Source: CAYRSS01 sp964426945
Lineage (GTDB): Bacteria; Planctomycetota; Phycisphaerae; UBA1845
Reading direction: 5' to 3'
Length of the DNA: 64,000 nucleotides
Assembly (NCBI GenBank): GCA_964426945.1
Contig: CAYRSS010000011.1
Span: 1-64,000 of the forward strand
Shown here: piece after piece, positions 1-9,344 of the stretch
Numbering within the stretch: position 1 is the first letter of the stretch
Layout of the letters: each line of letters opens with the position of its first letter
The notes under the pieces: generated by a model
The model's database searches: none
What the model saw: the letters and a program-made list of their open reading frames with translations, nothing else
Told to the model about the DNA's origin: nothing
Made by a program: the position numbers and the translations under genes

Positions 1-294
1 CCCCAAAGAGTCGAGCCATTACATCAATTGGTGATATCAATTGCGCTATGGGCCAAAACGGAAAAGGGGTCGGGAGTCGTTATTTCCGACATTCGGCCCC
101 TGGGGGCATCGGGCCGCCCGCGGCCGCCGTGAACCACCCGAAACATAAAATGACTCCCGACGCCTTTTCTCTCCCAGGCAATTCGCATGCTCGCGCTGAA
201 TAGGGCGAGAGCACGCTGCCCACCTCATCAATGAACGATCGAAGCAAACAGACGATTCCGAAAGCCAACCCAAACAGAATCCGAGCCTCGGCAC
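1..294. other. Leading stretch, no gene recognised
   Basis: Two short minus-strand reading frames of 76 and 82 codons overlap each other here in different frames. Neither shows a domain, a signal peptide or a convincing ribosome binding site. The CAATTG palindrome occurs twice near 27-41. Base composition is milder than in the rest of the window, matching the adjoining RHS tip and small membrane gene, so this may be the flank of an acquired segment. I see nothing else in it. Confidence 0.4.
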
Positions 295-984
295 TCAATT
301 CGCGTGCCAATCACTCGCCTTCGTGGCTGGAGAGGGATTGGGCGAGCTGCATTCGCGAAGTATCTCCGGAGAACGCCAGCCGCGACGAGTTCTTATTTCA
401 ATAACCATCGAAGCATCAAGCCTGCTGGCGACGGGCATACCCAGTTCCATAACGATCCGACGGGCGCGAACACGTGATCCAACCAGCGTGGGGATAGTGA
501 GCATGAAGCGACGACCCTTCGCATCTCTCAGGAAAAGTCTGAAGCAAGGGTCGCCACGGCTTTCGTACAGCTGCGCCACAACAGCGAACGGGCACACGAG
601 TTTACGGCGCCAATAGACAAGCCGCCCGAGCGCATATCCGCAGAGTGCGTGCCCGGTGCCGCGGTCAACGCACCTAGCCCCGGGCGAGACTGCGATGATG
701 AGATGAGCCACACCCAGCCATGCGATCGCGGCTCCGAGAAACATCATCGTGCCGAGGCCTAGCGCACCCAACTGCTCAAGCTTGCCGTACCCCGCGCCTC
801 GCCAGGTGGCAATAGGCACATACGCAGCCGTTACGACCCCCACGAGGCCAAGCAGGCATCCAGCCAGAAGGAATGGGGACACTAATAAGCTCTCAACCAA
901 TGGAGCAGCTGGCTTCTGAACGATTACTCCTCGGGCAGTCTCGAAGACGGCAAACCCATGGGCTTTTGAAACGAGCCTGTGCAT
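295..984 (-). CDS. Small membrane protein next to RHS tip (possible immunity protein)
   Basis: I do not recognise this family. From the ATG at 984 the product is 229 aa. Two strongly hydrophobic segments, roughly residues 30-55 and 75-100, suggest a two-pass inner-membrane protein with a basic soluble C-terminal half. The start at 984 is preferred over an upstream GTG at 1029 because GAGGG sits 6 nt before it and it avoids overlapping the RHS reading frame, which ends 22 nt upstream. Position directly after an RHS tip and the shared lower GC content are what a polymorphic-toxin immunity gene would show. That role is inference only. A stray hypothetical membrane protein is equally possible. 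Confidence 0.6.
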   Translation of the reverse strand: MHRLVSKAHGFAVFETARGVIVQKPAAPLVESLLVSPFLLAGCLLGLVGVVTAAYVPIATWRGAGYGKLEQLGALGLGTMMFLGAAIAWLGVAHLIIAVSPGARCVDRGTGHALCGYALGRLVYWRRKLVCPFAVVAQLYESRGDPCFRLFLRDAKGRRFMLTIPTLVGSRVRARRIVMELGMPVASRLDASMVIEIRTRRGWRSPEILRECSSPNPSPATKASDWHAN

Positions 985-1006
985 CCGACTCCCTCGCCCG
1001 CGACTA

Positions 1007-2470
1007 TCAGTTCCGACAACAGTAGTCACTCAGCGGCGCATCCAACGTCGCAAGTGTTGTCTGCGCGAGTGTCCACGAGTTGCCATATTCATAGCTGCGA
1101 TTGAACCAACTCCAGCCAAAATGCGCATACGCCCACCATGAGATTTGGCCACTTGCGGTCACATTGCCATTACAGAGATTGTAGCAGATCTCGCCTCCCC
1201 CATCAGCCCCGGCTCCGAACCGCATGCGGGTGAAACGCCCCCGCCCCCAGTCCTCTCGTGCACCTTTCCTCCGATAATCGGCCCGGCCAAATACCTCGAA
1301 ACGTCCGCATACCTTTACCTCCCTTACACAGCCCGGCAGGCACGCCCTCACCGAACCCTTGATTCCTCCCCGCGCGCCGAATTCCAGGTGCACATTAACC
1401 CACTCCAGCGGTTTTGCTACATAATGAAGGCCGGGGGGTTGCCACTCGACAGCCCCGAATGCGGCGACCTCAAGGCAGCAGTTGTCTTGCGTTCCTTCAA
1501 CTCGAAAGTAAACGCTAAGCCCCATTGGTGTTTGCCCAAGATTAAGCTCATATGTGAACGTACGCTCGCCGAAGGGGTCGCTTCGGCTTGGCGGCAAGCT
1601 TTGGGCATATTCATAGAGATCCCCGCCATCGACGTAGTCGAGCGGATCCCGCTGCATCCACCGCCCATTCTCCGCGTCGTAATACCGCGCCCGGTTGTAC
1701 TGCACGGCGAAGTCGACGTCGTCGCCGGAGTCGGTCGGGCCGTTGTAGTAGACGTCGAGGTCGCGGCCGGTGAAGAGGTAGGGGTTGTCGACGCCGCTGA
1801 CCTTGCTGGCGACGAGGCCGGGGCCGTAATTGGCCGTGATGAACCCCTTGTCGGCCGCGTTGATCACGCCGTTGGCGTCGAGGTCGGTGATCGGATCGTC
1901 GCAGGCCGCTGTGCCCGTCATGACGAAGCCGCGGTCGCCCGTGTTCACCACGCCGTTGTAGTCGATGTCGTGGATGTTGACGATCACGATCGACGCCTTG
2001 CCGTAGGCGTCGTACAGGTACCGCTCCACCTCGTGACCGCGATTGTTCACCAGGCCGTCCACCGTGTAGAGCTCCCGCAGGAAGTAGTAGAAGTCCTGCC
2101 CGCCCACCGCGTCGCGCATCACCGCCCGCTCGTCGATGTACGTCGCCCCGTGGATATAGTACCGCTGAAATGCCCCCCTCCCTGTCAGCGAGGGGTTCGG
2201 GGAGGGTGTCACGCGGGCAGCGTGGCCCCGGCCGATTCGACCCTCACCCTGCCCTCCCCCTGCCAGGGGGAGGGTTCTGGGGCACGTCAATCGTACCCGT
2301 GCGGCACCGGCGTTGTCGACCCGTCGAACTCGGCCACGACGTTCTGGCCGTCGTAGTAGTACTTTACGGTCGTGGCGGTCGTGCCGCCGCGGCGGACATA
2401 GCGGATTCGGTTGCCGAATCGGTCGTACTCAAAACCGTTCGACTCCCTGTCGGTCCCAGTTCGGTTCGGT
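1007..2470 (-). pseudogene. RHS repeat-associated core protein, C-terminal remnant split by an insertion
   Basis: The 5' piece (about 2470-2287) encodes YD-repeat sequence with GFEYDRFGNRIRY and VKYYYDGQNVVAEFDG, then hits TGA. The second piece (about 2170-1007), in another frame, resumes with RYYIHGATYIDERAVMRD and continues through the RHS core (NPYLFTGR, RARYYDAENGRWMQRDPLDY, NLYEY-like DLYEYAQS) to the DPFG boundary at about 1574-1579. A palindromic element of about 117 bp at 2170-2286 separates the pieces and supplies the stop and frame change. Between the YD part and NPYLFTGR lie two dockerin-like repeats (DYNGVVNTGDRGFV and DANGVINAADKGFI). Downstream of DPFG is a unique tip of about 185 aa, cysteine-rich and apparently beta-rich, in more AT-rich DNA. 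The N-terminal bulk of a normal RHS protein is missing, because the 5' end abuts the RND pump gene's 3' end. Could be an orphan tip cassette. Confidence 0.75.
2170..2286. repeat. MITE-like palindromic insertion inside the RHS gene
   Basis: About 117 bp whose two arms are mutually complementary: the left arm reads CCCTCCCTGTCAGCGAGGGG and the right arm, on the other strand, reads CCCTCCCCCTGGCAGGGGGA. Both outer ends read TGCCCC inward. Translated, it gives the low-complexity TLPLAGGGQGEG/PNPSLTGRGAF strings often produced by dispersed intergenic palindromes in GC-rich genomes. It breaks an RHS reading frame between VPHGYD and RYYIHGATY. There is no transposase inside it. No second copy was noticed in the window. 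The exact target duplication could not be settled. Confidence 0.65.
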
Positions 2471-2519
2471 ATATGGAGGATGGCGAAGACCCAGAAGGGT
2501 GGGCCCGCGCGTTCGACGA

Positions 2520-5500
2520 CTACGGCGCCGCCGCTTCCGGTGTCGGAGACGTTGTCGGCGCTTCCGCGCGGCCCAGCGCCCGGCGAACCCATGCCAGGCC
2601 GTCGTCCAGCAGTGTATACGCCACGGGCGTCAGCAGCAGCGTCAGCAGCAGCGCCAGCGTCTGCCCGCCGATCACCACCACGCTGATCGTGCGACGCTCT
2701 TCCGCGCCCGGGCCGGTGCCGATGGCCAGCGGCAGCATGCCCATCACGAACGACAGCGTCGTCATGAGAATCGGCCGCAGACGATCGCGGCAGCCGTGCA
2801 TGACCGCCGTATGGCGCTCCTCGCCGCGACGGCGGAGCTGATTGATGTGGTCGATCTGCAGGATCGAGTTCTTCTTCACCACGCCGAAGAGCACCAGCAC
2901 CCCCAGCGCGCTGTAGAGGTTAAGCGTGTCGTCCGTCGCCCACAGGCTCAGCAGCGCGAACGGCAGGCAGAGCGGCAGGCTCAGCAGGATCGTCAGCGGG
3001 TGGACCAGGCTCTCGTACTGTGCCGCGAGGATCATGTACATGAAGACGATCGAGAGCGCGAAGGCGAGAATGAACTCGTCGTAGGTGCGCTGCATCTCCT
3101 TGGCGCGGCCTGAGACCGCCGTGGTGTAGGTCTCCGGCATGTTCAGCTCGTCGGCCGCCTGCTGCAGCGCTTCGATCCGATCGGCGAGGGCGTAGCCCGG
3201 GCCGACGCTGGCGCGGACCGAAGCCTGGCGCTGGCGGTTGGAGCGGTCGATGCGCGAGGCCGATTGCGCGGGCTCAAGCCGCGCCACGCTGTCGAGCCGC
3301 ACAAGGCCGCGCGTCCGGCTGGGCACGTACAACTCGAAGAGCCGGTCGGCCAGCATGCGGTCTGAAGGCTGCAGGCGGAGCCGGATGTTGTAATCCTCGT
3401 TCACCGTGGGGTCGTGAAAACGGGAGACCTCGTCATCACCCCCGACCAGCAGCCGCAGCGTCTCGGCGACGTCGGCCGTGTCGACGCCCAGGTCGGCCGC
3501 GGCGGCGCGGTCGACGAAGACGCGAAGTTCGGGCTTGTCCAGCTTCAGGGTGATGTCGGCGTCGACGATGCCGCCCAGCTCGGCGGATTGCAACCGCAGC
3601 GCCTCGGCGTAGTCGTGGAGCTGCTGCAGGTCGGGCCCGCGGATGACGAAGTCGATCTCGAAGCGCGTGCCGCCGAAGTTGAAGCTCTGCATGTTGCGGA
3701 CGCTGGTGCGCAGGTCGCCCATCCCGGCGAGCTTGCGGCGGATCTCCTGCATCACGTCCTGCTGCGAATACGTCTCGCGCCAGGCGGCCGCCGGGTCCCC
3801 GGCGAGCGTGCTCCGCCATAGCCGTCCCAGTGAAAACACCCGATCCTCGTGCGGCGCGATGCGGACGTAGCATTCGCCGCTGCTGACGCCGCTGATGAAG
3901 CCGCCGCCGACTTCGGTCAGGACGAGTTGCACGCCGCGGACGCTGCGGATGCGCTCCTCGACCTCGCGCATGATGGCGTCCATCGCCTGAAAGCCGGTCT
4001 CTTCGGGCGCGGAGACGTTCACCTCAAACTCGGCCTCATCGACGCGCGAGGGGATGAACTCCATCCTCACCAGGCCGTAGAGTGGAACCGACGAGGCGAT
4101 CACCCCCACGCCGACCAGCGCACACGCCAGGCGGTGGCGCAGGCAGAATCCGAGCATGCCGGCATACGCGCGGTCGAGCCAGGCGTTGATGCCGGTCTTC
4201 TCGCCGTGACCGGCCATCAGCCCCGGCCGCAGCATGCGCGAGCACATCATGGGTGTGAGCGTGAAGCTCACCAGCAGGCTCACCAGGATCGCCGCCGCGG
4301 CGGTGATGCCGAACTGGTAGAGGAAGCGGCCGGAGACGCTGCTCATGAAGCTGACCGGCACGAAGATGACCACGAGGCTGAGCGTGGTGGCGAGCACCGC
4401 CAGCCCGATCTCGCGCGTGGCCTCCACCGCCGCGCGCAGCGGCGGCACGCCCTTCTCGTCGATGAACCGGTAGATGTTCTCCAGCACGACGATCGCGTCA
4501 TCAATGACAATGCCGACCATCAGCACCAGTCCGAGCATCGTCACGCTGTTGAGCGTGAACCCCAGCGCCCACATGACGGCGAAGGTCGCAATCAGCGAGG
4601 TGGGGATCGCCACCGCGGCGATGATCGTCGCCCGCCAGCTGCGCATGAACAGCAGCACAACCAGCGAGGCGAGCACGCTGCCCATCACCAGGTGGGTGTT
4701 GATCTCGTGCAGCGCGGCGTAGATGTAGCGCGACTGGTCGAGGATGATCTCGGTGCGGACATCCGCCGGCAGCTGGGCCGGAAGCTCCGCCAGGATGCGT
4801 TTGACGCCTTCAATGACCAGCACGGTGTTGGCCCCCGACTGGCGGCGGACGCGCAGCGTGACGGTCGGGTCACCGTCGAGCCGGGCCAGCGTGCGCTGCT
4901 CGACGTGGCCGTCTTCCACCGTGGCGACGTCGCGGACGAGAATGGGGCTGCCGTTGCGGGTCTCGATGACGATGTCGGCGAAGCGCGCGGGATCGGTCAC
5001 GCGGCCCATCGTGCGCAGCACCTGTTCGCTGCGGGCGTCGGTCAGGTTGCCGCCGGGGATGTCGCTGTTCTGGCGGGCGATCGCGTCGCGGACGGCCGCG
5101 GCGGAGAGGTTGAACGCGGCGAGCCGGTCGGCATCCAGGTCGATGTTGATGCTTCGCTCAAGTCCGCCGACCAGCGACACTTCCCCCACGCCGCTGGCGC
5201 GTTCGAGCTGGCGCTTGACGACGCGCTCGGCGATGTCGGTCAGCTCGCGCAGTGTGCGGGGGCCGGACAGGGCGATCGTCAGCACCGGGCTGGAGTCGTT
5301 GTCGAACTTGCTGACCACCGGCGGGTCTGCTTCGCGCGGCAGATCATCAACCACGACCGCCACGCGATCACGTACGTCCTGAGCCGCGGCGTCGAGGTCG
5401 CGCTCCAGCTTGAACCAGGCGATGACATGGCACACGCCCTGGCCGCTGATGGTCCGCAACTCGTCGATGCCCTCGACGGTGTTGATCGCCTCTTCGAGCA

Positions 5501-5705
5501 CCTGTCCGACCTGCGTTTCCATCTCCTCGGGCGAAGCCCCGGGGAGGCGGACGGTGGTGCGGACCATCGGCGTATCGACAGACGGGAAGCGGTCGACGGC
5601 GAGGTTTTCGTAGCTGACCCCGCCAATCACGACGAGCGCCAGCACGAGCATCGACGCGAAGATCGGCCGGTGGACGCAGATTTCGGCAAGCTTCTGCAAG
5701 ATCAC
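2520..5705 (-). CDS. RND family multidrug efflux transporter (AcrB/MexB type)
   Basis: Inner-membrane proton-driven efflux pump subunit of about 1061 aa, the usual family length. The first transmembrane helix follows the N-terminal VILQKLAEICVHRPIFASML. TM4 carries the paired proton-relay aspartates in GIVIDDAIVVLENI (around residue 405). The TM10 lysine is present in FGVVKKNSILQIDHI. Two large periplasmic loops and twelve helices fit the family. The GTG at 5705 is chosen because the RND N-terminus begins there. An in-frame ATG at 5825 would add 40 Arg/Pro-rich residues and overlap the adaptor gene. The adaptor lies immediately upstream (31-nt gap), forming a two-gene operon. No outer-membrane TolC-like gene is adjacent, so the channel must be encoded elsewhere. 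Substrate cannot be told. Confidence 0.93.
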   Translation of the reverse strand: MILQKLAEICVHRPIFASMLVLALVVIGGVSYENLAVDRFPSVDTPMVRTTVRLPGASPEEMETQVGQVLEEAINTVEGIDELRTISGQGVCHVIAWFKLERDLDAAAQDVRDRVAVVVDDLPREADPPVVSKFDNDSSPVLTIALSGPRTLRELTDIAERVVKRQLERASGVGEVSLVGGLERSINIDLDADRLAAFNLSAAAVRDAIARQNSDIPGGNLTDARSEQVLRTMGRVTDPARFADIVIETRNGSPILVRDVATVEDGHVEQRTLARLDGDPTVTLRVRRQSGANTVLVIEGVKRILAELPAQLPADVRTEIILDQSRYIYAALHEINTHLVMGSVLASLVVLLFMRSWRATIIAAVAIPTSLIATFAVMWALGFTLNSVTMLGLVLMVGIVIDDAIVVLENIYRFIDEKGVPPLRAAVEATREIGLAVLATTLSLVVIFVPVSFMSSVSGRFLYQFGITAAAAILVSLLVSFTLTPMMCSRMLRPGLMAGHGEKTGINAWLDRAYAGMLGFCLRHRLACALVGVGVIASSVPLYGLVRMEFIPSRVDEAEFEVNVSAPEETGFQAMDAIMREVEERIRSVRGVQLVLTEVGGGFISGVSSGECYVRIAPHEDRVFSLGRLWRSTLAGDPAAAWRETYSQQDVMQEIRRKLAGMGDLRTSVRNMQSFNFGGTRFEIDFVIRGPDLQQLHDYAEALRLQSAELGGIVDADITLKLDKPELRVFVDRAAAADLGVDTADVAETLRLLVGGDDEVSRFHDPTVNEDYNIRLRLQPSDRMLADRLFELYVPSRTRGLVRLDSVARLEPAQSASRIDRSNRQRQASVRASVGPGYALADRIEALQQAADELNMPETYTTAVSGRAKEMQRTYDEFILAFALSIVFMYMILAAQYESLVHPLTILLSLPLCLPFALLSLWATDDTLNLYSALGVLVLFGVVKKNSILQIDHINQLRRRGEERHTAVMHGCRDRLRPILMTTLSFVMGMLPLAIGTGPGAEERRTISVVVIGGQTLALLLTLLLTPVAYTLLDDGLAWVRRALGRAEAPTTSPTPEAAAP

Positions 5706-5736
5706 CTCTGAGCAAACGCGCGGGTCCGCGGCGCGG

Positions 5737-7146
5737 TCAGCCGCGCGGCGGGGTCGCGGCCTGAGCCCGGGTCTCGCCCGTCGAGCCGGCTTGCGCCGGC
5801 GCGACCGGCTCGATGACGGCGCCATCCGACATCCCGGCCGACACGCTCGCCACGACGAGTGCGCCGTCGGGCAGGTCGCCTTCGACGATCAGCTCGCCGC
5901 TCTGCCGGGCGACGACGCGCACCTGGCGCGCGTGCACCGTGTTGCCGGAGGGATCGAGCACAAACACGGTGTCCACACCGGCGAGCGAACGCACGGCCGC
6001 CGAGGGCAGGATGATGACGTCGTCCGTGTCGCGGGTGGTGATGGTCAGCCGGGCGAAGGCGCCCGGTGTCAGCGGCCGGCCCGCGACCGGCCCGCGTGCA
6101 GCGCGGGCCGCGTCGGAGCGATTCTCGACCAGCACATCAACCCGGTACGTGCGGCTGGCGGGGTCGATCATCGGGTAGATACGGCAGACGCGGCCCTCGC
6201 GCACGGTTGCGCCCGCCGCTTCAATCGTCACGGGCAGCCCCACTGCGATCTGGCCGCTGTAGCGCTGCGCGAGTTCGGCACGCAGCAGCAGCACGTCGCT
6301 GACGATCAGCCGATAGAGCGGGCCGGCGACTTCGACGTACTGACCTTCAGTAGCATGCCGTTCCGCTACCACCCAGCGCTGCGGAAAGCGCTCTTCCGGC
6401 AGGCCCGCGCTGCGCAGCAGCGCCGACAGCGTGCTAGGCATTTGAGGCGTGCGGGCCCGCGAGTCGCTCAGGCGGCGGTGGGCAAGGTCGAGCGAGGCCT
6501 GCCGCTGGCGCGCCGTGGCGAGCAAGGCGTTCGCCTCGTCCCGGGCGGCCGCCAGATTGGCCTCGGCCACCCGCAGGTCGCGCACCGCCGTGCTGTACTC
6601 CTGGTCGGCCAGCGAGAGTTCGCTTCGAAGCCCTTCCAGCCGGTCGTGGCTGAAGCGGGCGTTGGCCAGCTCTGCCTGCGCGCGGCGGACCAGCGGAAGC
6701 TGATCAATGTCTAGCGCATCCTCCGGCAGCGCGACAACCCCCAGCGCCGCGAGCGTCGCCTCCAGCGCCGCCTCGGCTTCGTGGACCGCCAGCTCGTATT
6801 GACGGGGTTCGATCTCGGCCAGCGGGCTGCCGGGGGTGAGCTCGTCGCCGACGTCCGCCATCGTGGCGGTGACCACGCCGTCGACCTCGGCCGAGATGAT
6901 CGCCTCTTCGATCGCCCGCACCGTGCCGACGGCAGCGATGGTCTGCGGCCGGCGGACCCGCTCCACGCGCAGCACTTCAACTTGCGGCGGTGGTGCGGAT
7001 TTGCCAGCTTTGCCCGCGGCGCCGCCCGCGCGGTCGCATCCGGACGCGGCGGCGATCAGCAGCAGCGCCACCCCCGCGGTGGATCCGCGGGCGCGCAAGC
7101 CGGTCGGGAAAAGGGGGTGTGGCAGGATCGTCGGCGTGACTGGCAT
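5737..7146 (-). CDS. RND efflux periplasmic adaptor (membrane fusion protein), lipoprotein
   Basis: HlyD/AcrA-type periplasmic adaptor of 469 aa that links the RND pump encoded just downstream to an outer-membrane channel. The N-terminus has a hydrophobic stretch ending in a lipobox-like ASGC (VALLLIAAASGCDR), suggesting lipid anchoring. The lipoyl/barrel-sandwich half begins with the typical VGTVRAIEEAIISAEVDGVV and PGSPLAEIEPRQYELAV. A long alpha-helical hairpin follows (about residues 125-245, rich in Ala, Glu and Arg), then the second half of the lipoyl domain and a beta-barrel. The ATG at 7146 has AGGGG 5-6 nt upstream. A TATAAT-like -10 lies about 75 nt upstream. No local regulator gene (TetR or MarR) accompanies the pair, which is unusual for RND operons. 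Confidence 0.92.
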   Translation of the reverse strand: MPVTPTILPHPLFPTGLRARGSTAGVALLLIAAASGCDRAGGAAGKAGKSAPPPQVEVLRVERVRRPQTIAAVGTVRAIEEAIISAEVDGVVTATMADVGDELTPGSPLAEIEPRQYELAVHEAEAALEATLAALGVVALPEDALDIDQLPLVRRAQAELANARFSHDRLEGLRSELSLADQEYSTAVRDLRVAEANLAAARDEANALLATARQRQASLDLAHRRLSDSRARTPQMPSTLSALLRSAGLPEERFPQRWVVAERHATEGQYVEVAGPLYRLIVSDVLLLRAELAQRYSGQIAVGLPVTIEAAGATVREGRVCRIYPMIDPASRTYRVDVLVENRSDAARAARGPVAGRPLTPGAFARLTITTRDTDDVIILPSAAVRSLAGVDTVFVLDPSGNTVHARQVRVVARQSGELIVEGDLPDGALVVASVSAGMSDGAVIEPVAPAQAGSTGETRAQAATPPRG

Positions 7147-7222
7147 GAGAACCCCTACGCCGGCCCCGCGCGGCGCACTGCCCGCGATCTACGCAGGGGA
7201 ACCTCTCAGGCCGGCCGCGCTG

Positions 7223-7228
7223 ATTATA
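7223..7228 (-). promoter_or_regulatory. -10 element of the RND efflux operon
   Basis: On the minus strand this is a perfect TATAAT, about 77 nt upstream of the adaptor start, giving a leader of about 70 nt. No good -35 hexamer is seen 16-18 nt further upstream. Confidence 0.45.
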
Positions 7229-7427
7229 GAGGACATCGAGGCCGCGACCATCGCCCGATGCCTCTCGTGGGCAAGGCCGTTCGTCCCGGTCGCGATGCGC
7301 GCCGCGGCTGCAATTCGAAGGGGTGAAGCGTGGGTGCTGCGACGATCGGCGACTGCACAGCGGCGTGCCGATCGTATCCGCCGCGTCACAACCGCGACGC
7401 CGCGGGGCTCGAGGTGAGCCCGAGCGG

Positions 7428-9344
7428 CTACGCCTGCGGCTCGGAGATGTCCCGCAGCGGCACTTCCATGTCGATCATCCCCGTCGAGACGACCGCCGTC
7501 TGCTTGTGAAGCTGGAGTCGGACGAGCCTGGCCTCGTCGCGCAGGGCCTTGAGGTAGACCGCGTCGCCCGGCCGCAGGGCGTTGACCCATTTGGTCCAGC
7601 GCACGAACGTAGCCTGTTCCTCGGCCAGCCGGCGGCGCTCGGCCTCCAGCGATTCAAGCGAACGCTTCGACTCCAGCGCCGCCGCCCGGGCGACCTTGCG
7701 GGCCTCTTCCGCCTCGCGTCGGGAATCCAGCGTGCCGCGGATCGCCTTGTTCAGCGCCTGGTTGCGGTCGTCGAGATGCTTGGCGGCGAACCGGACGAGC
7801 CGCGCCGGCATGCCCAGCCGCTCGGCGATGATCAGCGCGTTGCTGTTGCCGGGCTCGCCCAGCCGCAGCCGGTACGTCGGGCGAAGCGACTCGACGTCGA
7901 ACTCGACCGAGCCGTTATCCACGCGTGGCACGGTGAACGCGACGGCCTTCAGCGCCGAGAGGTGGGTGGTGATGACCGCCTTCGCACCGAGTCGAAGAAG
8001 CTCACTGATGACCGCCTGGCCGATCGCGGCCCCTTCGTCGGGGTCGGTCCCCGCGCCCAGTTCGTCGATCAGCACGAGAGACTTGGGGCCGCTGTGCTGG
8101 AGGATGTCGAGCAGGTTGGACAGGTGCGAACTGAACGTCGAGAGCGACTGTTGGATGCTCTGCTCGTCGCCGACATCGCAGTGAATCTGGTGATACACCG
8201 GCACACGCGAGCCCTCGCCCGCGGGGATGGGGATGCCGCACTGCGCCATCAGTGCCATCAGGCCCACGGTCTTGAGGGCGACCGTCTTGCCGCCCGTGTT
8301 GGGGCCCGTGATCATGAGGATGTCGAAGTCTTCGCCGAGGCGGACGTCAATCGGCACGACCTGCTTGCGCGGCGTCCCTTCGCCGGCCTCTTCGGCCTGC
8401 CGGTCGAACACCTCCAGCAGCACCGGGTGGCGTGCCTCGTGAAGCTCCAGCCGGCCGTCCTCGCACACCTCGGGACAGGTGCAACGGCGGCTCCGTCCGT
8501 AGCGGCACTTGCCCCCGATCAGGTCGAGCACCGCCACCGCACGCAGCGTCGAGATAATCGGCTCGCGGTGCGAAGCTACTTTGCGGCACAGTTCGCGGAG
8601 GATTCGCGTGATTTCCTTCTGCTCTTCGTCGCGGAGGCGGGTCAGCGTGTTGTTGAGTTCCACCGATTCCGCCGGCTCGACGAAAAGCGTCGAGCCCGAT
8701 TCGGAGCTGCGGTGCACGATTCCTTTGATTCGGCCGTGGTACTCGCTCTTGAGCGGCAGCACCATGCGGTCTTCGTGGAAGGTCACCCCCTGGTAGGCCA
8801 GCATGGCCCGCACGCCCCCTTGCTTCACGAGCCGGTCGCAGACGCTTCGGAGGTTGTCGCGGGTCCGCTCGATCATCTCCCGGATCGAGGCGAGGCGGGA
8901 GCTTGCCGTGTCGCGGACATGGCCGCGCGGATCGACCGACTCGCCGATCAGGGCCGCGAGCTTTTCAAAGTCGCCGATTCGCTCCCCGATGGACGCCAGT
9001 TGCGGGGCGCGGTCGCCCAGCCTCGCGAACCAGCTGCGCAGCCGGACCGTGCCTTCCAAGGTCTCGGCGACGCGGGCGAGTCGGTCGGCTTCGAGGGGGG
9101 TGGGAAACGACGCCGCGTTGACCTCCTCGTGGATGTCGTAGATCCCGCCAAAGGGCGGATAGCCGACGTGATCCAGCACCGCCCCCAGCTCCGCCACCTG
9201 GGCCAGCCACTGGCGGACGACCGCCGGCCGGGTGGAGGGCGCGAGCGTCTCGGCGAGGTGGCGCCCGAGGGAGCAGGCGCAGGCCCCGGCGACGGCCCGC
9301 CGGATCTCGTCGAACTCGAGTTTCTGGTAGGTGTGCTCGTTCAC
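7428..9344 (-). CDS. mutS2: MutS2 family ATPase lacking the Smr nuclease domain
   Basis: MutS2-type DNA-binding ABC ATPase, known in other bacteria for suppressing homologous recombination or rescuing collided ribosomes. From the GTG at 9344 the protein is about 638 aa and starts NEHTYQKLEFDEIRRAV, the family's canonical N-terminus. A longer frame would run into the divergent protease gene. The MutS core/lever/clamp region is followed by Walker A GPNTGGKT, the MutS signature around STFSSHLSNL, Walker B LVLIDELGAGTDPDEG and the H-loop ITTHLSALK. The C-terminus ends shortly after a KOW-like small domain (LRPGDAVYLKAL...EVPLRDISE). Typical MutS2 is about 780 aa with a terminal Smr endonuclease domain, and that domain is absent here. 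A stop codon rather than a frameshift ends it. Confidence 0.9.
   Translation of the reverse strand: MNEHTYQKLEFDEIRRAVAGACACSLGRHLAETLAPSTRPAVVRQWLAQVAELGAVLDHVGYPPFGGIYDIHEEVNAASFPTPLEADRLARVAETLEGTVRLRSWFARLGDRAPQLASIGERIGDFEKLAALIGESVDPRGHVRDTASSRLASIREMIERTRDNLRSVCDRLVKQGGVRAMLAYQGVTFHEDRMVLPLKSEYHGRIKGIVHRSSESGSTLFVEPAESVELNNTLTRLRDEEQKEITRILRELCRKVASHREPIISTLRAVAVLDLIGGKCRYGRSRRCTCPEVCEDGRLELHEARHPVLLEVFDRQAEEAGEGTPRKQVVPIDVRLGEDFDILMITGPNTGGKTVALKTVGLMALMAQCGIPIPAGEGSRVPVYHQIHCDVGDEQSIQQSLSTFSSHLSNLLDILQHSGPKSLVLIDELGAGTDPDEGAAIGQAVISELLRLGAKAVITTHLSALKAVAFTVPRVDNGSVEFDVESLRPTYRLRLGEPGNSNALIIAERLGMPARLVRFAAKHLDDRNQALNKAIRGTLDSRREAEEARKVARAAALESKRSLESLEAERRRLAEEQATFVRWTKWVNALRPGDAVYLKALRDEARLVRLQLHKQTAVVSTGMIDMEVPLRDISEPQA

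Noticed and set aside
3849..5711. Long plus-strand open frame (620 aa) antisense to the RND pump
   Set aside because: His/Asp/Arg-rich low-complexity composition, no domain and no start signal. A typical shadow of a GC-rich gene on the other strand.
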